DNA of 64,000 nt, from assembly GCF_024582835.1 (NCBI RefSeq), contig NZ_CP102096.1, positions 1,674,001 to 1,738,000 on the forward strand. The letters run 5' to 3'. Positions 9,165-18,006 of this stretch are shown here, piece after piece. Each line of letters begins with the position of its first letter. Within the stretch, counting starts at the first letter, position 1. A program made the position numbers and the translations under genes. This stretch comes from Vibrio japonicus. GTDB lineage: Bacteria; Pseudomonadota; Gammaproteobacteria; Enterobacterales; Vibrionaceae. The notes below the pieces were generated by a model. The model saw only the letters and a program-made list of their open reading frames with translations, was not told the origin of the DNA and did not search any database.

Positions 9165-9484
9165 TGCGTACAACTTCCCTATTGTTATTATTGCTTGCTA
9201 GCGCCAATGTTGCAGCGGCGAGCACTTCCGCATCCACTTCTCATAAAGCGATTATCGGCGTTAATGCGGCGGAAATTGGCCAACGCGTCTGCTTTTATCA
9301 AGATATGGCGTATTCATCAGGAGCCATCATTCAAGTGGGTGAACATTTCCTGATTTGCCAAAATGAAAACACCTTCGAAACCAACGGCGCGTTGAAGTGG
9401 GCTTCTTTGTCATCAAAGACAGAAACAAGAGCAGAGCCAAGCAGCTCGAAAACTGTCAAAAAAATAAGCCAGCTACCCAACTGA
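9164..9484 (+). CDS. Small exported protein of unknown function
   Basis: A 106-residue protein whose ATG shares the last base of the preceding stop codon (TAATG). Residues 1-20 are a clear signal peptide (MRTTSLLLLLLASANVAAAS), so it should be periplasmic. The mature part has two cysteines, in QRVCFYQDM and FLICQNEN, which could form a disulfide, and a serine- and lysine-rich tail. The central segment resembles small DUF1496-type proteins of vibrios, but I cannot confirm that name. The role is unknown. Confidence 0.7.
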   Translation: MRTTSLLLLLLASANVAAASTSASTSHKAIIGVNAAEIGQRVCFYQDMAYSSGAIIQVGEHFLICQNENTFETNGALKWASLSSKTETRAEPSSSKTVKKISQLPN

Positions 9485-9521
9485 GTAACTGACTTGTGAT
9501 TGAGTGCTCACTGACGCGGGA

Positions 9522-10736
9522 TTAAGCGTTTTTCGCCATCACCTTCTCGCAAATGTACTCGCCAATTGGCATGGCAGAAGTTGCCGCCGGAGAGGGCGCG
9601 TTACACACATGCAAACTGCGCGGGCTTTCAGCAAACAAAAAGTCGTGTACCAAAGTGCCGTCTTTCATCACAGCCTGCGCACGAATGCCCGCCGGGTATG
9701 GCTTGAGATCCGCAACCTGAATGCTCGGGCAATACTTGTTCACTAGCTTCAAGTAACCCGGTTTCCACCACGAGTTTTTAAACTCCACCAGCCCGGTTTG
9801 CAGATGTTTGGCGGTCACTTTCCAGAAGCCAGCAAAGCTCAACATTTGCCACGTATCTTTGAGACTGAAGTTAATCACGCCATAGCCTTCTCGCTTCCAG
9901 CCCTGTACCGCATTAGGGCCAACCGTGACCGTACCATCAATCATACGAGTTAGGTGGACGCCCAAAAACGGCAGATCCGGATCTGGAATCGGGTAAATCA
10001 GATGATTCACCACTTGGTTATGCTTCTTGTCTAACAGGTAGTATTCACCGCGATAAGGGACGATTTGGAAATCGGTCTCGATGCCTAGCATCTTGGTCAT
10101 GCGGTCCGCCATTAACCCAGAGCAAGAGATCATAAAACGACCATTAATCTGCATGGTTTGGCCATCGACTTTGCAAGTAAGTTGGACTTCTTCCTCTAGC
10201 TCTTTGGCGGCGATAACTTCGGTACCCAAGCTCACTTGACCGCCGATATCGGTGAACTCCTTTGCCATCATTTCGGTGACTTTGGTGTAGTTCACGATAC
10301 TGGTTGATTTCACCAATATCGCGCCTAAGCCCGTGATGTTCGGCTCTGCCAATTTCAACTGCGCTTGGTCTAGCAACTCCACCTCAATGCCATTTTGGTG
10401 GCAACGTTCATACAGCGCATTCATACGCTCCATTTCGGCGTTGTTGGTAGCGACCAGCAACTTCCCGCAATTCTCTACCGGAATGTCGTGTTTAGCGCAG
10501 AAATCAATGGTTCTTTCAACGCCGCGCTTACAAAAATCCGCCTTGAGACTGCCGGGGGCGTAGTAAACACCCGCATGGATCACGCCGCTGTTGTGTCCTG
10601 TTTGATGCTTGGCAAAACCCGACTCTTTCTCAATCAACAAAATCGATTTGTTTGGGTAAGCCTGTTGCAACTGCCACGCTGTGGAAACGCCCACAATACC
10701 GCCACCGACAATAATAAAATCGTACATTGCGTTCAT
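9522..10736 (-). CDS. lhgO: L-2-hydroxyglutarate oxidase
   Basis: A 404-residue FAD-dependent oxidase/dehydrogenase of the DAO fold. LhgO converts L-2-hydroxyglutarate to 2-oxoglutarate at the inner membrane face. The N-terminal FAD-binding motif is DFIIVGGGIVGVSTAWQL, followed by GHNSGVIHAGVYYAPGSLK, which is typical of LhgO. The C-terminal NAPSPAATSAMPIGEYI is also characteristic. I start at ATG 10736, which has an AGGA ribosome site; the open frame extends a further 45 codons into the upstream gene and is unlikely to be used. It follows the TRAP permease by 25 bases and is surely co-transcribed, suggesting the transporter brings in a C5 dicarboxylate. Confidence 0.92.
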   Translation of the reverse strand: MNAMYDFIIVGGGIVGVSTAWQLQQAYPNKSILLIEKESGFAKHQTGHNSGVIHAGVYYAPGSLKADFCKRGVERTIDFCAKHDIPVENCGKLLVATNNAEMERMNALYERCHQNGIEVELLDQAQLKLAEPNITGLGAILVKSTSIVNYTKVTEMMAKEFTDIGGQVSLGTEVIAAKELEEEVQLTCKVDGQTMQINGRFMISCSGLMADRMTKMLGIETDFQIVPYRGEYYLLDKKHNQVVNHLIYPIPDPDLPFLGVHLTRMIDGTVTVGPNAVQGWKREGYGVINFSLKDTWQMLSFAGFWKVTAKHLQTGLVEFKNSWWKPGYLKLVNKYCPSIQVADLKPYPAGIRAQAVMKDGTLVHDFLFAESPRSLHVCNAPSPAATSAMPIGEYICEKVMAKNA

Positions 10737-10761
10737 AATGTTCCTAAATCTATTTCGTAAA

Positions 10762-12891
10762 TCACACAGGTTTCGCGATTGAATTTTCAACACTCGTGTT
10801 TGAATTTCGGCCGCTATAAATAAACACGCCGATGAATGCCGCACTGCACGCCAGTCGAATCCATACTGCAATGTCAGGCCATACCAAAGCCAAACCTACA
10901 CCAATCAAAGCAATACGGATAAGCCAGTTGATCTCGCCTTCCAGATAACCTTCAATCGCGGCAATAAAGGCATAAGTACCAATGATGGCAAAACCGCCCG
11001 TCACCAATACGGAGGTAATGTCCCAGCTCACCAGGTTGGTGTACGCAATCAACAGCGGCACTAAGTAAAGACCTTTGGCAATTTTCCACGCCATCAAACC
11101 CGTGCGCATTGGCGGTGTTTTAGCGATGGTTGCCGCCGCAAACGCCGTTAAACACACCGGTGGAGTCACGTTACTGTCTTGAGACAGCCAGAAGATGATC
11201 AAGTGTGCAGACAGCAGTGCTAGGCCAACCGCTTCCAAGCCCAAACTTTGCTCAAGCAGGGTATCCATAAAATCGGCAGGCACTTTGGTTAATAGCTCTT
11301 TGGCCGTTTCCAACGCCATTGGCGCGTTAAGGAGATCCAGCTGATCTGGCGCTGCCAGCATAAAGATCGCTTTCGCTTGCTCTGGTAATTGACCAGCGAC
11401 CAGCATATCCAGCAGTTGGCTTTCTGCCAGTAACTGATACAACGCAGGTGCCGATAATGTGCCTAATACAATGTACGCCGCCGTGACTGGTAGGCCCATG
11501 CCAAGCACCAATGACGCCAACGCGATCAACAAGATCATGATAAACAAGTCACCATTCGCCCAGCCGTTGATCATCAGCGAGAAGGTGTTACCAATACCCG
11601 TGGTACTGATCACATTGATCACCAAACCGATGCCCACCAGCAGTACCGCCGTGGTTGCCATGTTCTTCGCACCTTGAGATAAGGCTTCGATGATCGCTTT
11701 CGGCCCCATCTTATGATTTTTCGAGAACCAAGACGCCACCACCACCGACAAAATAGAGATACCCGCTGCGTAGGTTGGCGTAAAGCCTTGTACCAATAAA
11801 GTGACTAGCACTGCCAGAGGAATCAGGTTGTGCCAACCAGAGATAAGCACTTTTAGCAGTGGTTCGCTGCTGGTCGTGACTTTTTGCACGCCACTGCGCT
11901 TGGCTTCAATACGCACAAAGAACGCAACCGATAGAAAGTACACCAACGCAGGCACAAACGACACGGCAATAATATCCACGTAAGGGATCTGCGTGTACGA
12001 CGCCATGATAAACGCGCCCGCGCCCATGACTGGCGGCATAAGCTGACCACCTGTCGATGCGGCTGCTTCTACACCCGCCGCAAAGCGAGACGGGAAACCC
12101 GCTTTTTGCATCAATGGAATACTGATCACGCCAGTAGACACCGTGTTCGCCACGCTAGAGCCGGATACCGAGCCCATCAAACCGGAACCGATAACCGCAA
12201 TAAAACCTGGGCCACCAATGATTTTTCCTGCGGCTGCACGCGCCACGTCGATGATGTAATCACCCACACCAGAGCGCACCAAAAAAGCGCCGAACAGGAT
12301 GAACATGAAAACAAACGTCCAGCTGATGCGCGAAATAGAGCCGAACATGCCTTCAGACGAGTAAAAACTGCGATAGAGCAAGGTTTCTAAGCTCAGACCC
12401 GGGAAATGGAAAATCCCACTCGCCCACTGCCCCCAAAGCACCACGTAGCTCAAGCAGACAAGGATAAGTACCGGAATAAACCAGCCCATGGTACGGCGGA
12501 TCAGTTCGATCACGATGGCAATCGCCAAAATCGCGAAGAACCAATCGCTCGCGACAAATTTAACGCCGCGCTCGTATAAAGCATCTTCCGCAAATGGGAT
12601 GTAAATAAGACAAGCCAGTGCTGCCAGTGCGATCACAATGTCGACCGCCAACGCCACTTTACTGCGTTTTAAAGAAATATGAGCCGGATACCACAGCGCA
12701 CAAATCACGGCAAAACCGGCAAAGTGCGTGGCCGAAATCCAAAGCTCAGGCAGCGTGGATAACGTATTAAAATAAATATGCAGTAACGAGATCACCACAC
12801 CAAGGGCGGTAATCGCCTTGCCCACCCACGGAAAATCCGTTCGGGTCGGCAATTCAAACTTTTGCAGTTCCTGCTGCAACGAATCGCTCAT
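10762..12891 (-). CDS. TRAP transporter, fused small and large membrane subunits (TAXI type)
   Basis: A 709-residue, multi-span inner-membrane protein with the DctQ-like and DctM-like parts fused, as usual for TAXI-type TRAP systems. About the first 190 residues hold the small-subunit helices; the rest is the transport domain, with GSGLMGSVSGSSVANTVSTG and the region near ASTGGQLMPPVMGAGAFIMA typical of the 12-helix part. It uses the sodium gradient together with a periplasmic binding protein encoded just upstream. ATG 12891 is chosen because GGAG lies 7 bases before it. The likely substrate, from the lhgO neighbour, is a C5 dicarboxylate such as 2-oxoglutarate, glutamate or 2-hydroxyglutarate; this is inference. 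Confidence 0.93.
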   Translation of the reverse strand: MSDSLQQELQKFELPTRTDFPWVGKAITALGVVISLLHIYFNTLSTLPELWISATHFAGFAVICALWYPAHISLKRSKVALAVDIVIALAALACLIYIPFAEDALYERGVKFVASDWFFAILAIAIVIELIRRTMGWFIPVLILVCLSYVVLWGQWASGIFHFPGLSLETLLYRSFYSSEGMFGSISRISWTFVFMFILFGAFLVRSGVGDYIIDVARAAAGKIIGGPGFIAVIGSGLMGSVSGSSVANTVSTGVISIPLMQKAGFPSRFAAGVEAAASTGGQLMPPVMGAGAFIMASYTQIPYVDIIAVSFVPALVYFLSVAFFVRIEAKRSGVQKVTTSSEPLLKVLISGWHNLIPLAVLVTLLVQGFTPTYAAGISILSVVVASWFSKNHKMGPKAIIEALSQGAKNMATTAVLLVGIGLVINVISTTGIGNTFSLMINGWANGDLFIMILLIALASLVLGMGLPVTAAYIVLGTLSAPALYQLLAESQLLDMLVAGQLPEQAKAIFMLAAPDQLDLLNAPMALETAKELLTKVPADFMDTLLEQSLGLEAVGLALLSAHLIIFWLSQDSNVTPPVCLTAFAAATIAKTPPMRTGLMAWKIAKGLYLVPLLIAYTNLVSWDITSVLVTGGFAIIGTYAFIAAIEGYLEGEINWLIRIALIGVGLALVWPDIAVWIRLACSAAFIGVFIYSGRNSNTSVENSIAKPV

Positions 12892-12959
12892 AACACACTC
12901 CAATACCCCGCCGCGCGCACACCACGGAGAAAAAGTTAAACTCAATCAATAAGAGGGAT

Positions 12960-12982
12960 ACGCCCTTAAAATCTAAGGGCGT
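12960..12982 (-). other. Intercistronic hairpin between TAXI receptor and permease genes
   Basis: ACGCCCTTA and TAAGGGCGT form a perfect 9-base-pair stem with a 5-base loop. No T-run follows on the minus strand, so it is more likely a processing or stabilising structure that keeps the upstream binding-protein message abundant than a terminator. Confidence 0.6.
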
Positions 12983-12994
12983 AAATATCATCAG

Positions 12995-14008
12995 TTAGTT
13001 GATGATCAGTTGTGATGGGATCTCGACACCCACTTCTTTGTAGTAACGTACTGCGCCTGGGTGAAGTGGTAAAGGCAAGCCAGATAAAGCTTTTTCAAGC
13101 GCCATCGCTTTGGTCGCTTTGTGGATACCTTGCAGGAATGGCAGATTTTCGTAGATGGTTTTGGTCAGCTGATAAACATCTTCTTCCGAGATATCGTCTC
13201 GCACGGCCAAGAAGTTTGGTTGCGCAACCGTCGTAATCGGTTTATCAACGCCAGGGTAAGTGTTGGCTGGGATTTCGTACTTGGTCCAAAGATCAAAGTC
13301 GCGGTTGGCTTGCTTGATCTGCTCATCCGTAAACGAAAGCAGTTGAATATCGTTGCCTAGGGCAGCAAACGCTTGTGTGACAGCCCCAACAGGAACGCCC
13401 GCAGGTGTGTTCATACCGTCGATGGTGCCGTTCTGTAGCGCACTCGCACTGCCGCCGTAACCCATGAATGCCAAGTTAAATTTGTCTGGGTCAACCGATA
13501 GGCCTTTCATGATCTGACGGCCCGATTTTTCTGTTCCCGAGTTCTTTTTACCAATCGAGAATTTCTTGCCATCAAGGTTATTCAGGTCGCTCACTGTGCC
13601 AGATTCAGCCAGCTCAGAACGGACGATAAAGTGTTCAACGTTCTGCCACAACATGGAAACCGAGCGCAGTTGCTCTTGCTTACCCGATTTTGCATACGGG
13701 CCTTGACCACTCCAAGCCCACGCACCATACAAACCTTGCAAAATCGCAAACTGCGCTTCGTTCTCATTCAGCATTTTCACGTTCTCACCCGATCCAGCCG
13801 AGCTGATTGCGGACAATGAAAAGTGATGCTTCGGCGCGACTTTGACTTTGCTAAGAGTTGCTAATGCGACACCCACTGGGTAATACGTTCCGCCCGTTGA
13901 CGCGGTGGCAAGGATGTAACTGCGTTCATCCGCAGCAGAGACATTCGCCGCCAAACCAAATGAAGCCATAGCGATAGCCAGAGTTTTCACTAACTTGTTG
14001 TATTTCAT
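12995..14008 (-). CDS. TRAP transporter solute receptor, TAXI family
   Basis: A 337-residue periplasmic binding protein. The signal peptide covers about residues 1-25 (hydrophobic TLAIAMASFGLAANVSA, cleavage after ANVSA). The mature start YILATASTGGTYYPVGVAL is the family's ligand-contact segment. It captures the substrate and delivers it to the fused permease encoded next. It is the first gene of the lhgO operon and is preceded by a good sigma-54 promoter, so expression should depend on the neighbouring DctB/DctD-like pair. Confidence 0.92.
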   Translation of the reverse strand: MKYNKLVKTLAIAMASFGLAANVSAADERSYILATASTGGTYYPVGVALATLSKVKVAPKHHFSLSAISSAGSGENVKMLNENEAQFAILQGLYGAWAWSGQGPYAKSGKQEQLRSVSMLWQNVEHFIVRSELAESGTVSDLNNLDGKKFSIGKKNSGTEKSGRQIMKGLSVDPDKFNLAFMGYGGSASALQNGTIDGMNTPAGVPVGAVTQAFAALGNDIQLLSFTDEQIKQANRDFDLWTKYEIPANTYPGVDKPITTVAQPNFLAVRDDISEEDVYQLTKTIYENLPFLQGIHKATKAMALEKALSGLPLPLHPGAVRYYKEVGVEIPSQLIIN

Positions 14009-14067
14009 TATTACTCTCCATGTAGAGTGATTTCACGTTATGTTTTTGTTAACAACAATCGCTATAT

Positions 14068-14083
14068 AGCAAAACCAATGCCA
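14068..14083 (-). promoter_or_regulatory. Sigma-54 promoter of the TRAP-lhgO operon
   Basis: Read on the minus strand, TGGCATTGGTTTTGCT carries the invariant GG and GC at the correct 10-base spacing, and TGGCA and TTGC match the -24/-12 consensus. It lies 60 bases before the TAXI receptor start, and a sigma-54 activator gene lies just upstream. Confidence 0.82.
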
Positions 14084-14135
14084 ACTTTTAAGCTATTGAT
14101 TTTATTTGAAATTAATTTCCACACGCATCCAAACA

Positions 14136-14183
14136 AGCCATTTTTTGCTTATCTTCTGATTTAGCAGTAAGCAAAAAATGGCT
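14136..14183. repeat. Perfect 16-base inverted repeat upstream of the sigma-54 promoter
   Basis: AGCCATTTTTTGCTTA (14136-14151) and TAAGCAAAAAATGGCT (14168-14183) are exact inverse complements around a 16-base spacer. The position, about 50-115 bases upstream of the -24 element, fits an enhancer for the DctD-like activator. Confidence 0.7.
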
Positions 14184-14273
14184 CATTAAGTGGATGATTG
14201 AGTAGCAAAAAAGAGGAGGACAGCTCACACAAATGAATTATTTGTGATCAATGTTAATAAAATGGTCGATTTT

Positions 14274-14299
14274 GATATGAGCAAAATTTTGCTCATATC
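14274..14299. repeat. Perfect 26-base palindrome after the DctD-like gene
   Basis: GATATGAGCAAAA is followed immediately by its exact inverse complement. It shares the AGCAAAA core with the neighbouring inverted repeat. It could be a second activator site or part of the regulator's transcription end; no T-run follows on the minus strand, which argues against a terminator. Confidence 0.65.
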
Positions 14300-14322
14300 C
14301 TGATTCCGATCTCGACCTGAAA

Positions 14323-15675
14323 CTAACTGACGTAATCACTGCGGTTGAGCGCGTAACGCACCATTTTTTGGTTCAACGTTCGCCGTGGTAAATCGAGCTC
14401 TTGCATCACTTCATTAATGCGGCCTTGATGTCTGAGCAAAGAGTCGTGAATAACTTTGCGTTCAAAGCTCTGCACCTGCACCGCTAGCGGCACACCAGAC
14501 GAGGCCGATTCTGTAGTGGTGTTCGGACGGCACGAAAGAATCTCGCCCACGGTTAGCATTTCGTCCAGTGCAAAACGAATTGCGACGTTGCGCAGCTCAC
14601 GCACGTTGCCCGGCCACGAGTAAGAGAGCAGCGCGTGTCTGTCGGCTTCACTGGCTTGGCGAGTCTCTGGGTTGGCTTCTTGAGTGAAGTGTTCAAACAG
14701 CAGCAAGGCATCGTCTTCACGCTCACTCAACGGCGGCAAATGCAGTTGCGCCACGTTCAGGCGATAAAACAGGTCTTGGCGAAAATCGGGATGATTCAAC
14801 AGATCGTGCTTGGCCGCAGAAATCACACGCAGATCGACCGACACTTGCTGGTTGCCCCCAACCCGTTCAACGACATGATCTTGCAGTGTACGTAGCACTT
14901 TGACCTGCATCGACAGCGGCATGCTTTCGATTTCATCAAGAAACACCGTACCTTTGTCGGCAAACTCTAACTTACCGATGCGCCGTTTCGCCGCCCCCGT
15001 AAATGCGCCTGCTTCGTGGCCGAATAGCTCACTTTCGAACAAGTTTTCCGGAATCGCACCGCAATTTAGCGGAACAAACGGGTGTTTTTGCCTTTGACTG
15101 AACTGATGCAAGCAATTGGCGACCAACTCTTTACCACAGCCCGTTTCTCCATAAATGATCACGTTAGTATCGATGGACGCGACTTTGATGATTTGCTCGC
15201 GCAGATCGCACATCACTTTACTACGGCCAATCAACACTTGCTCGATACCGCTGATGCTATCTAAGTACGATAAGCGGCTTTTGCGCTCTCGACCTTGGCT
15301 GTATTTTTCGACCGCTTCCGCCACGGTCTGCGAGAGACGCTCTGGATCAAACGGCTTTTCAATGAAGTCATACGCGCCCTGCTGTAGCGCTTTGACCGCC
15401 ATATCCACATCACCGTGACCGGTAATCAAAATCACTGGCACTTCCGGCAAGCTCTGCTTAACCTGATTTAAAATCTCGGTGCCATCAATGTCTGGCAACC
15501 TCACATCGGTGATGATCGTGTCGAATTCTCCGCTCATCACCGCCTCTAACGCGGCTTGCCCTGTTTCAAACGTGGTCACTTCAAAGCCTGCAAGTTGCAG
15601 CCACTGGCTCGTTGCTTGACGGACGATTTGGTCATCCTCAATCAAAGCAATACTGCGAGTCATATGTAATTCCAT
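14323..15675 (-). CDS. Sigma-54-dependent response regulator, DctD-like
   Basis: A 450-residue three-domain activator. The receiver domain (about residues 5-120) has phospho-acceptor Asp57 in TIITDVRLPDIDG. The AAA+ domain shows Walker A GETGCGKE (176-183), the sigma-54-contacting GAFTGA (223-228) and Walker B TVFLDEIE. A Fis-type helix-turn-helix is at the C-terminus (INEVMQELDLPRRTLNQKM). Its partner kinase gene is divergent. The target is most likely the adjacent TRAP-lhgO operon. The start may be ATG 15675 (AGGTG upstream) or ATG 15663; both have usable ribosome sites. Confidence 0.93.
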   Translation of the reverse strand: MELHMTRSIALIEDDQIVRQATSQWLQLAGFEVTTFETGQAALEAVMSGEFDTIITDVRLPDIDGTEILNQVKQSLPEVPVILITGHGDVDMAVKALQQGAYDFIEKPFDPERLSQTVAEAVEKYSQGRERKSRLSYLDSISGIEQVLIGRSKVMCDLREQIIKVASIDTNVIIYGETGCGKELVANCLHQFSQRQKHPFVPLNCGAIPENLFESELFGHEAGAFTGAAKRRIGKLEFADKGTVFLDEIESMPLSMQVKVLRTLQDHVVERVGGNQQVSVDLRVISAAKHDLLNHPDFRQDLFYRLNVAQLHLPPLSEREDDALLLFEHFTQEANPETRQASEADRHALLSYSWPGNVRELRNVAIRFALDEMLTVGEILSCRPNTTTESASSGVPLAVQVQSFERKVIHDSLLRHQGRINEVMQELDLPRRTLNQKMVRYALNRSDYVS

Positions 15676-15865
15676 CTATAGACACCTATTTTTCAAGCCA
15701 CCAACGTTAAGTAAAAATACGCAAATCGAAAAGGAGCTAGCTCTCACTTCTCAACAACACTGCTTTAACATTGGATTATTTATTTGTTAGCTTCTGCTTC
15801 TCATTTCCAAGTCCCTGCTTTCTCAACTCGCAGCGTACACAATCCGCGCAAAGGATGTTCTAACG

Positions 15866-17923
15866 ATGGTTGGTAGTAATCGTTACTGGTTTATTATTCT
15901 CGCAATTTTTGCCATTGCGGTGGCAAAGGTCACCAGTCAAAAAGCCGCGACCCAATGGCACATGGAGCAAGCGCAAAGGCAAGGCGAACACCGATTGCTC
16001 ACCTACATCGGAGAAGCGCGCCGCTCGCTACAACGCTTTTACCACCTGCCCTATCTAGTCACCAATGATGAAATCAGCCTGCGTTATTTCAAAGGCGAGG
16101 CTTCGCTTGAGCCACAAATCAAAAAGCAGCTGATTCAGTTGGATAAGGCCGCCAATACCAAAGGTTGGTATGTGTTGTCTTCGAGTGGTGATGTGCTTTC
16201 ATCGAGTATCGAACGGAGTAATTTGAGCGAAGACGACATTGAGACCATCGTTCAGCGCATCCATGCCCAGCGTGAAGCGATTTCCGTCGTAACCAAAAGT
16301 GTCGGCGCGACACCCGATTACTACCTCGCCGCGCCTATCTATTTGAAATTCGATATTGTCGGGATCGCCGTGGTGCAGATTGATTTGAGCCTGTTGACCG
16401 ACCAATGGTTCGCCGACGATGAGGTGATCCTGTTCCAAAACGCGCAGCAACAGTTCTTTCTTTCCAGCCATCGCGTCCTTAACGCGGATTGGTTTAACGA
16501 GCATTTCAGCATGGCGCAAATGATGACGACGCAAACGCTCTACGATCAATCTCGCATCAACATATGGGAACTCAACAACAAGAAATACCTTGTGCAGTCG
16601 GTCACTTTGGATGACCTCAACTGGCGCTTAACCTACCTGACGCCCCTGCAATCGCTGTATCAGACCGTCAGTTGGCTAAGCTGGAGCGTCGCAGTGGCGT
16701 GTTTGTTTGTGCTGCTGCTCTTGGTGATCCGTTTCCAGCGCTACCAAAAGCAGCTGGGTAATCTGCGCATTCAGCGTTTGATCGAAGAGTCTGAAAAGCG
16801 CCTGACTGGCATGATCAACAAGACCCACGTAGGCCTGTTGCTGCTGGATAAAAACGGTGCGATTCACGACATTAACTTGATGGCGAAACGCTATTTCAGC
16901 TTATCTGATTCGATGATTGGCAACATTCAGGCCTGGCAGTTGTTTGACGCGGGCAACCCCAACTCCACCACGCTACAACTACTGAAAAACTTGGCGCAGC
17001 ACCAAGAACTGGCGGAAATCAGCAGCGTGGAAACCATGGCCAGACGCAGCGATGGCAGTTGTTTCCCGGTGATGTTTTCCATCAGCCTATTCCCTTGGGG
17101 CTCCAATAACTACTATCTGTGCACCATCATCGACATCAGCAAACGTAAAAAGGCCGAAATAGCGCTGCAGGATGCCAACAAACATTTGCAGCAGCGGGTA
17201 CAAGAACGCACCCAAGCGCTGGAAAATGCGCAGCAAGAATTGATCGAAGCCAGCAAGCTAGCCGCGCTGGGCAGAATGTCGAGCGCGATCACTCACGAAC
17301 TGAACCAGCCGCTAACGGGGTTACGTACCCTGCTTTCAAGTAATCAACTGTTGATGGAACGCGGTGAGACTAAGATGCTCAAAGCGAACATGACGCTGGT
17401 GAATACCTTGATTGACCGCATGGCGAACATGACCTCTCAGCTCAAGTCGTTCGCGTTTAATCGCCTTGAACAACCTCAGCCTGTGTCGTTTACCGATGCG
17501 TTACAGGAAGTGCTGCGTATTCAGCAAGCCGCACTAGCCAGCGTGGATATTCGCGTGCGGATCGCCTCGGATGTTTCACTGGTGATGGGCGAAGAAGCGC
17601 GCTTAAGGCAGGTGCTGGGCAATTTGATCAGCAACGCGATTGATGCCACCAAAGGGCAAGACAACCCGAAAATTACCGTGGCGGCACATTGCGACAACGG
17701 CAAAGCCATCATTCAAGTGACCGACAACGGCTGCGGCGTGGAAAACGACAAGTTGGCGACCATTTTTGAACCTTTCCATACCAACAAGAAAATAGGCGAA
17801 GGACTGGGACTTGGATTGGCCATTACCGCGAACAACGTGCGCGATATGCAAGGGACGATTGTCGCCGAGAACAACCCAGACCAAGGGATGACGTTTACGC
17901 TGAAACTGACGCTGGCGGCTTAA
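15866..17923 (+). CDS. Sensor histidine kinase, DctB-like
   Basis: A 685-residue membrane kinase, divergent from the response regulator gene. A membrane helix at about residues 8-24, a periplasmic sensor of about 240 residues, a second helix at about 270-290 (SVAVACLFVLLLLVI), a PAS-like domain (310-430), a short coiled coil, and the kinase core follow in order. Phospho-acceptor His477 is in ITHELNQPLTGLR, the N box is GNLISNAIDAT, and the G box is GEGLGLGLAITANN. It should sense the external dicarboxylate and phosphorylate the DctD-like regulator. Base use is visibly richer in G and C than in the flanking core genes. Confidence 0.93.
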   Translation: MVGSNRYWFIILAIFAIAVAKVTSQKAATQWHMEQAQRQGEHRLLTYIGEARRSLQRFYHLPYLVTNDEISLRYFKGEASLEPQIKKQLIQLDKAANTKGWYVLSSSGDVLSSSIERSNLSEDDIETIVQRIHAQREAISVVTKSVGATPDYYLAAPIYLKFDIVGIAVVQIDLSLLTDQWFADDEVILFQNAQQQFFLSSHRVLNADWFNEHFSMAQMMTTQTLYDQSRINIWELNNKKYLVQSVTLDDLNWRLTYLTPLQSLYQTVSWLSWSVAVACLFVLLLLVIRFQRYQKQLGNLRIQRLIEESEKRLTGMINKTHVGLLLLDKNGAIHDINLMAKRYFSLSDSMIGNIQAWQLFDAGNPNSTTLQLLKNLAQHQELAEISSVETMARRSDGSCFPVMFSISLFPWGSNNYYLCTIIDISKRKKAEIALQDANKHLQQRVQERTQALENAQQELIEASKLAALGRMSSAITHELNQPLTGLRTLLSSNQLLMERGETKMLKANMTLVNTLIDRMANMTSQLKSFAFNRLEQPQPVSFTDALQEVLRIQQAALASVDIRVRIASDVSLVMGEEARLRQVLGNLISNAIDATKGQDNPKITVAAHCDNGKAIIQVTDNGCGVENDKLATIFEPFHTNKKIGEGLGLGLAITANNVRDMQGTIVAENNPDQGMTFTLKLTLAA

Positions 17924-17955
17924 AAACCGCACGACATAGCAGCAAAGGATAGAAT

Positions 17956-17983
17956 AAAGGCCCAGCGAACTCGCCGGGCCTTT
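17956..17983. terminator. Terminator between the sensor kinase and phoD genes
   Basis: AAAGGCCC and GGGCCTTT close a long stem with one internal mismatch. It lies between two convergent genes and may serve both. Confidence 0.75.
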
Positions 17984-18006
17984 AATGTGATGGTCTCAGT
18001 AGACGA

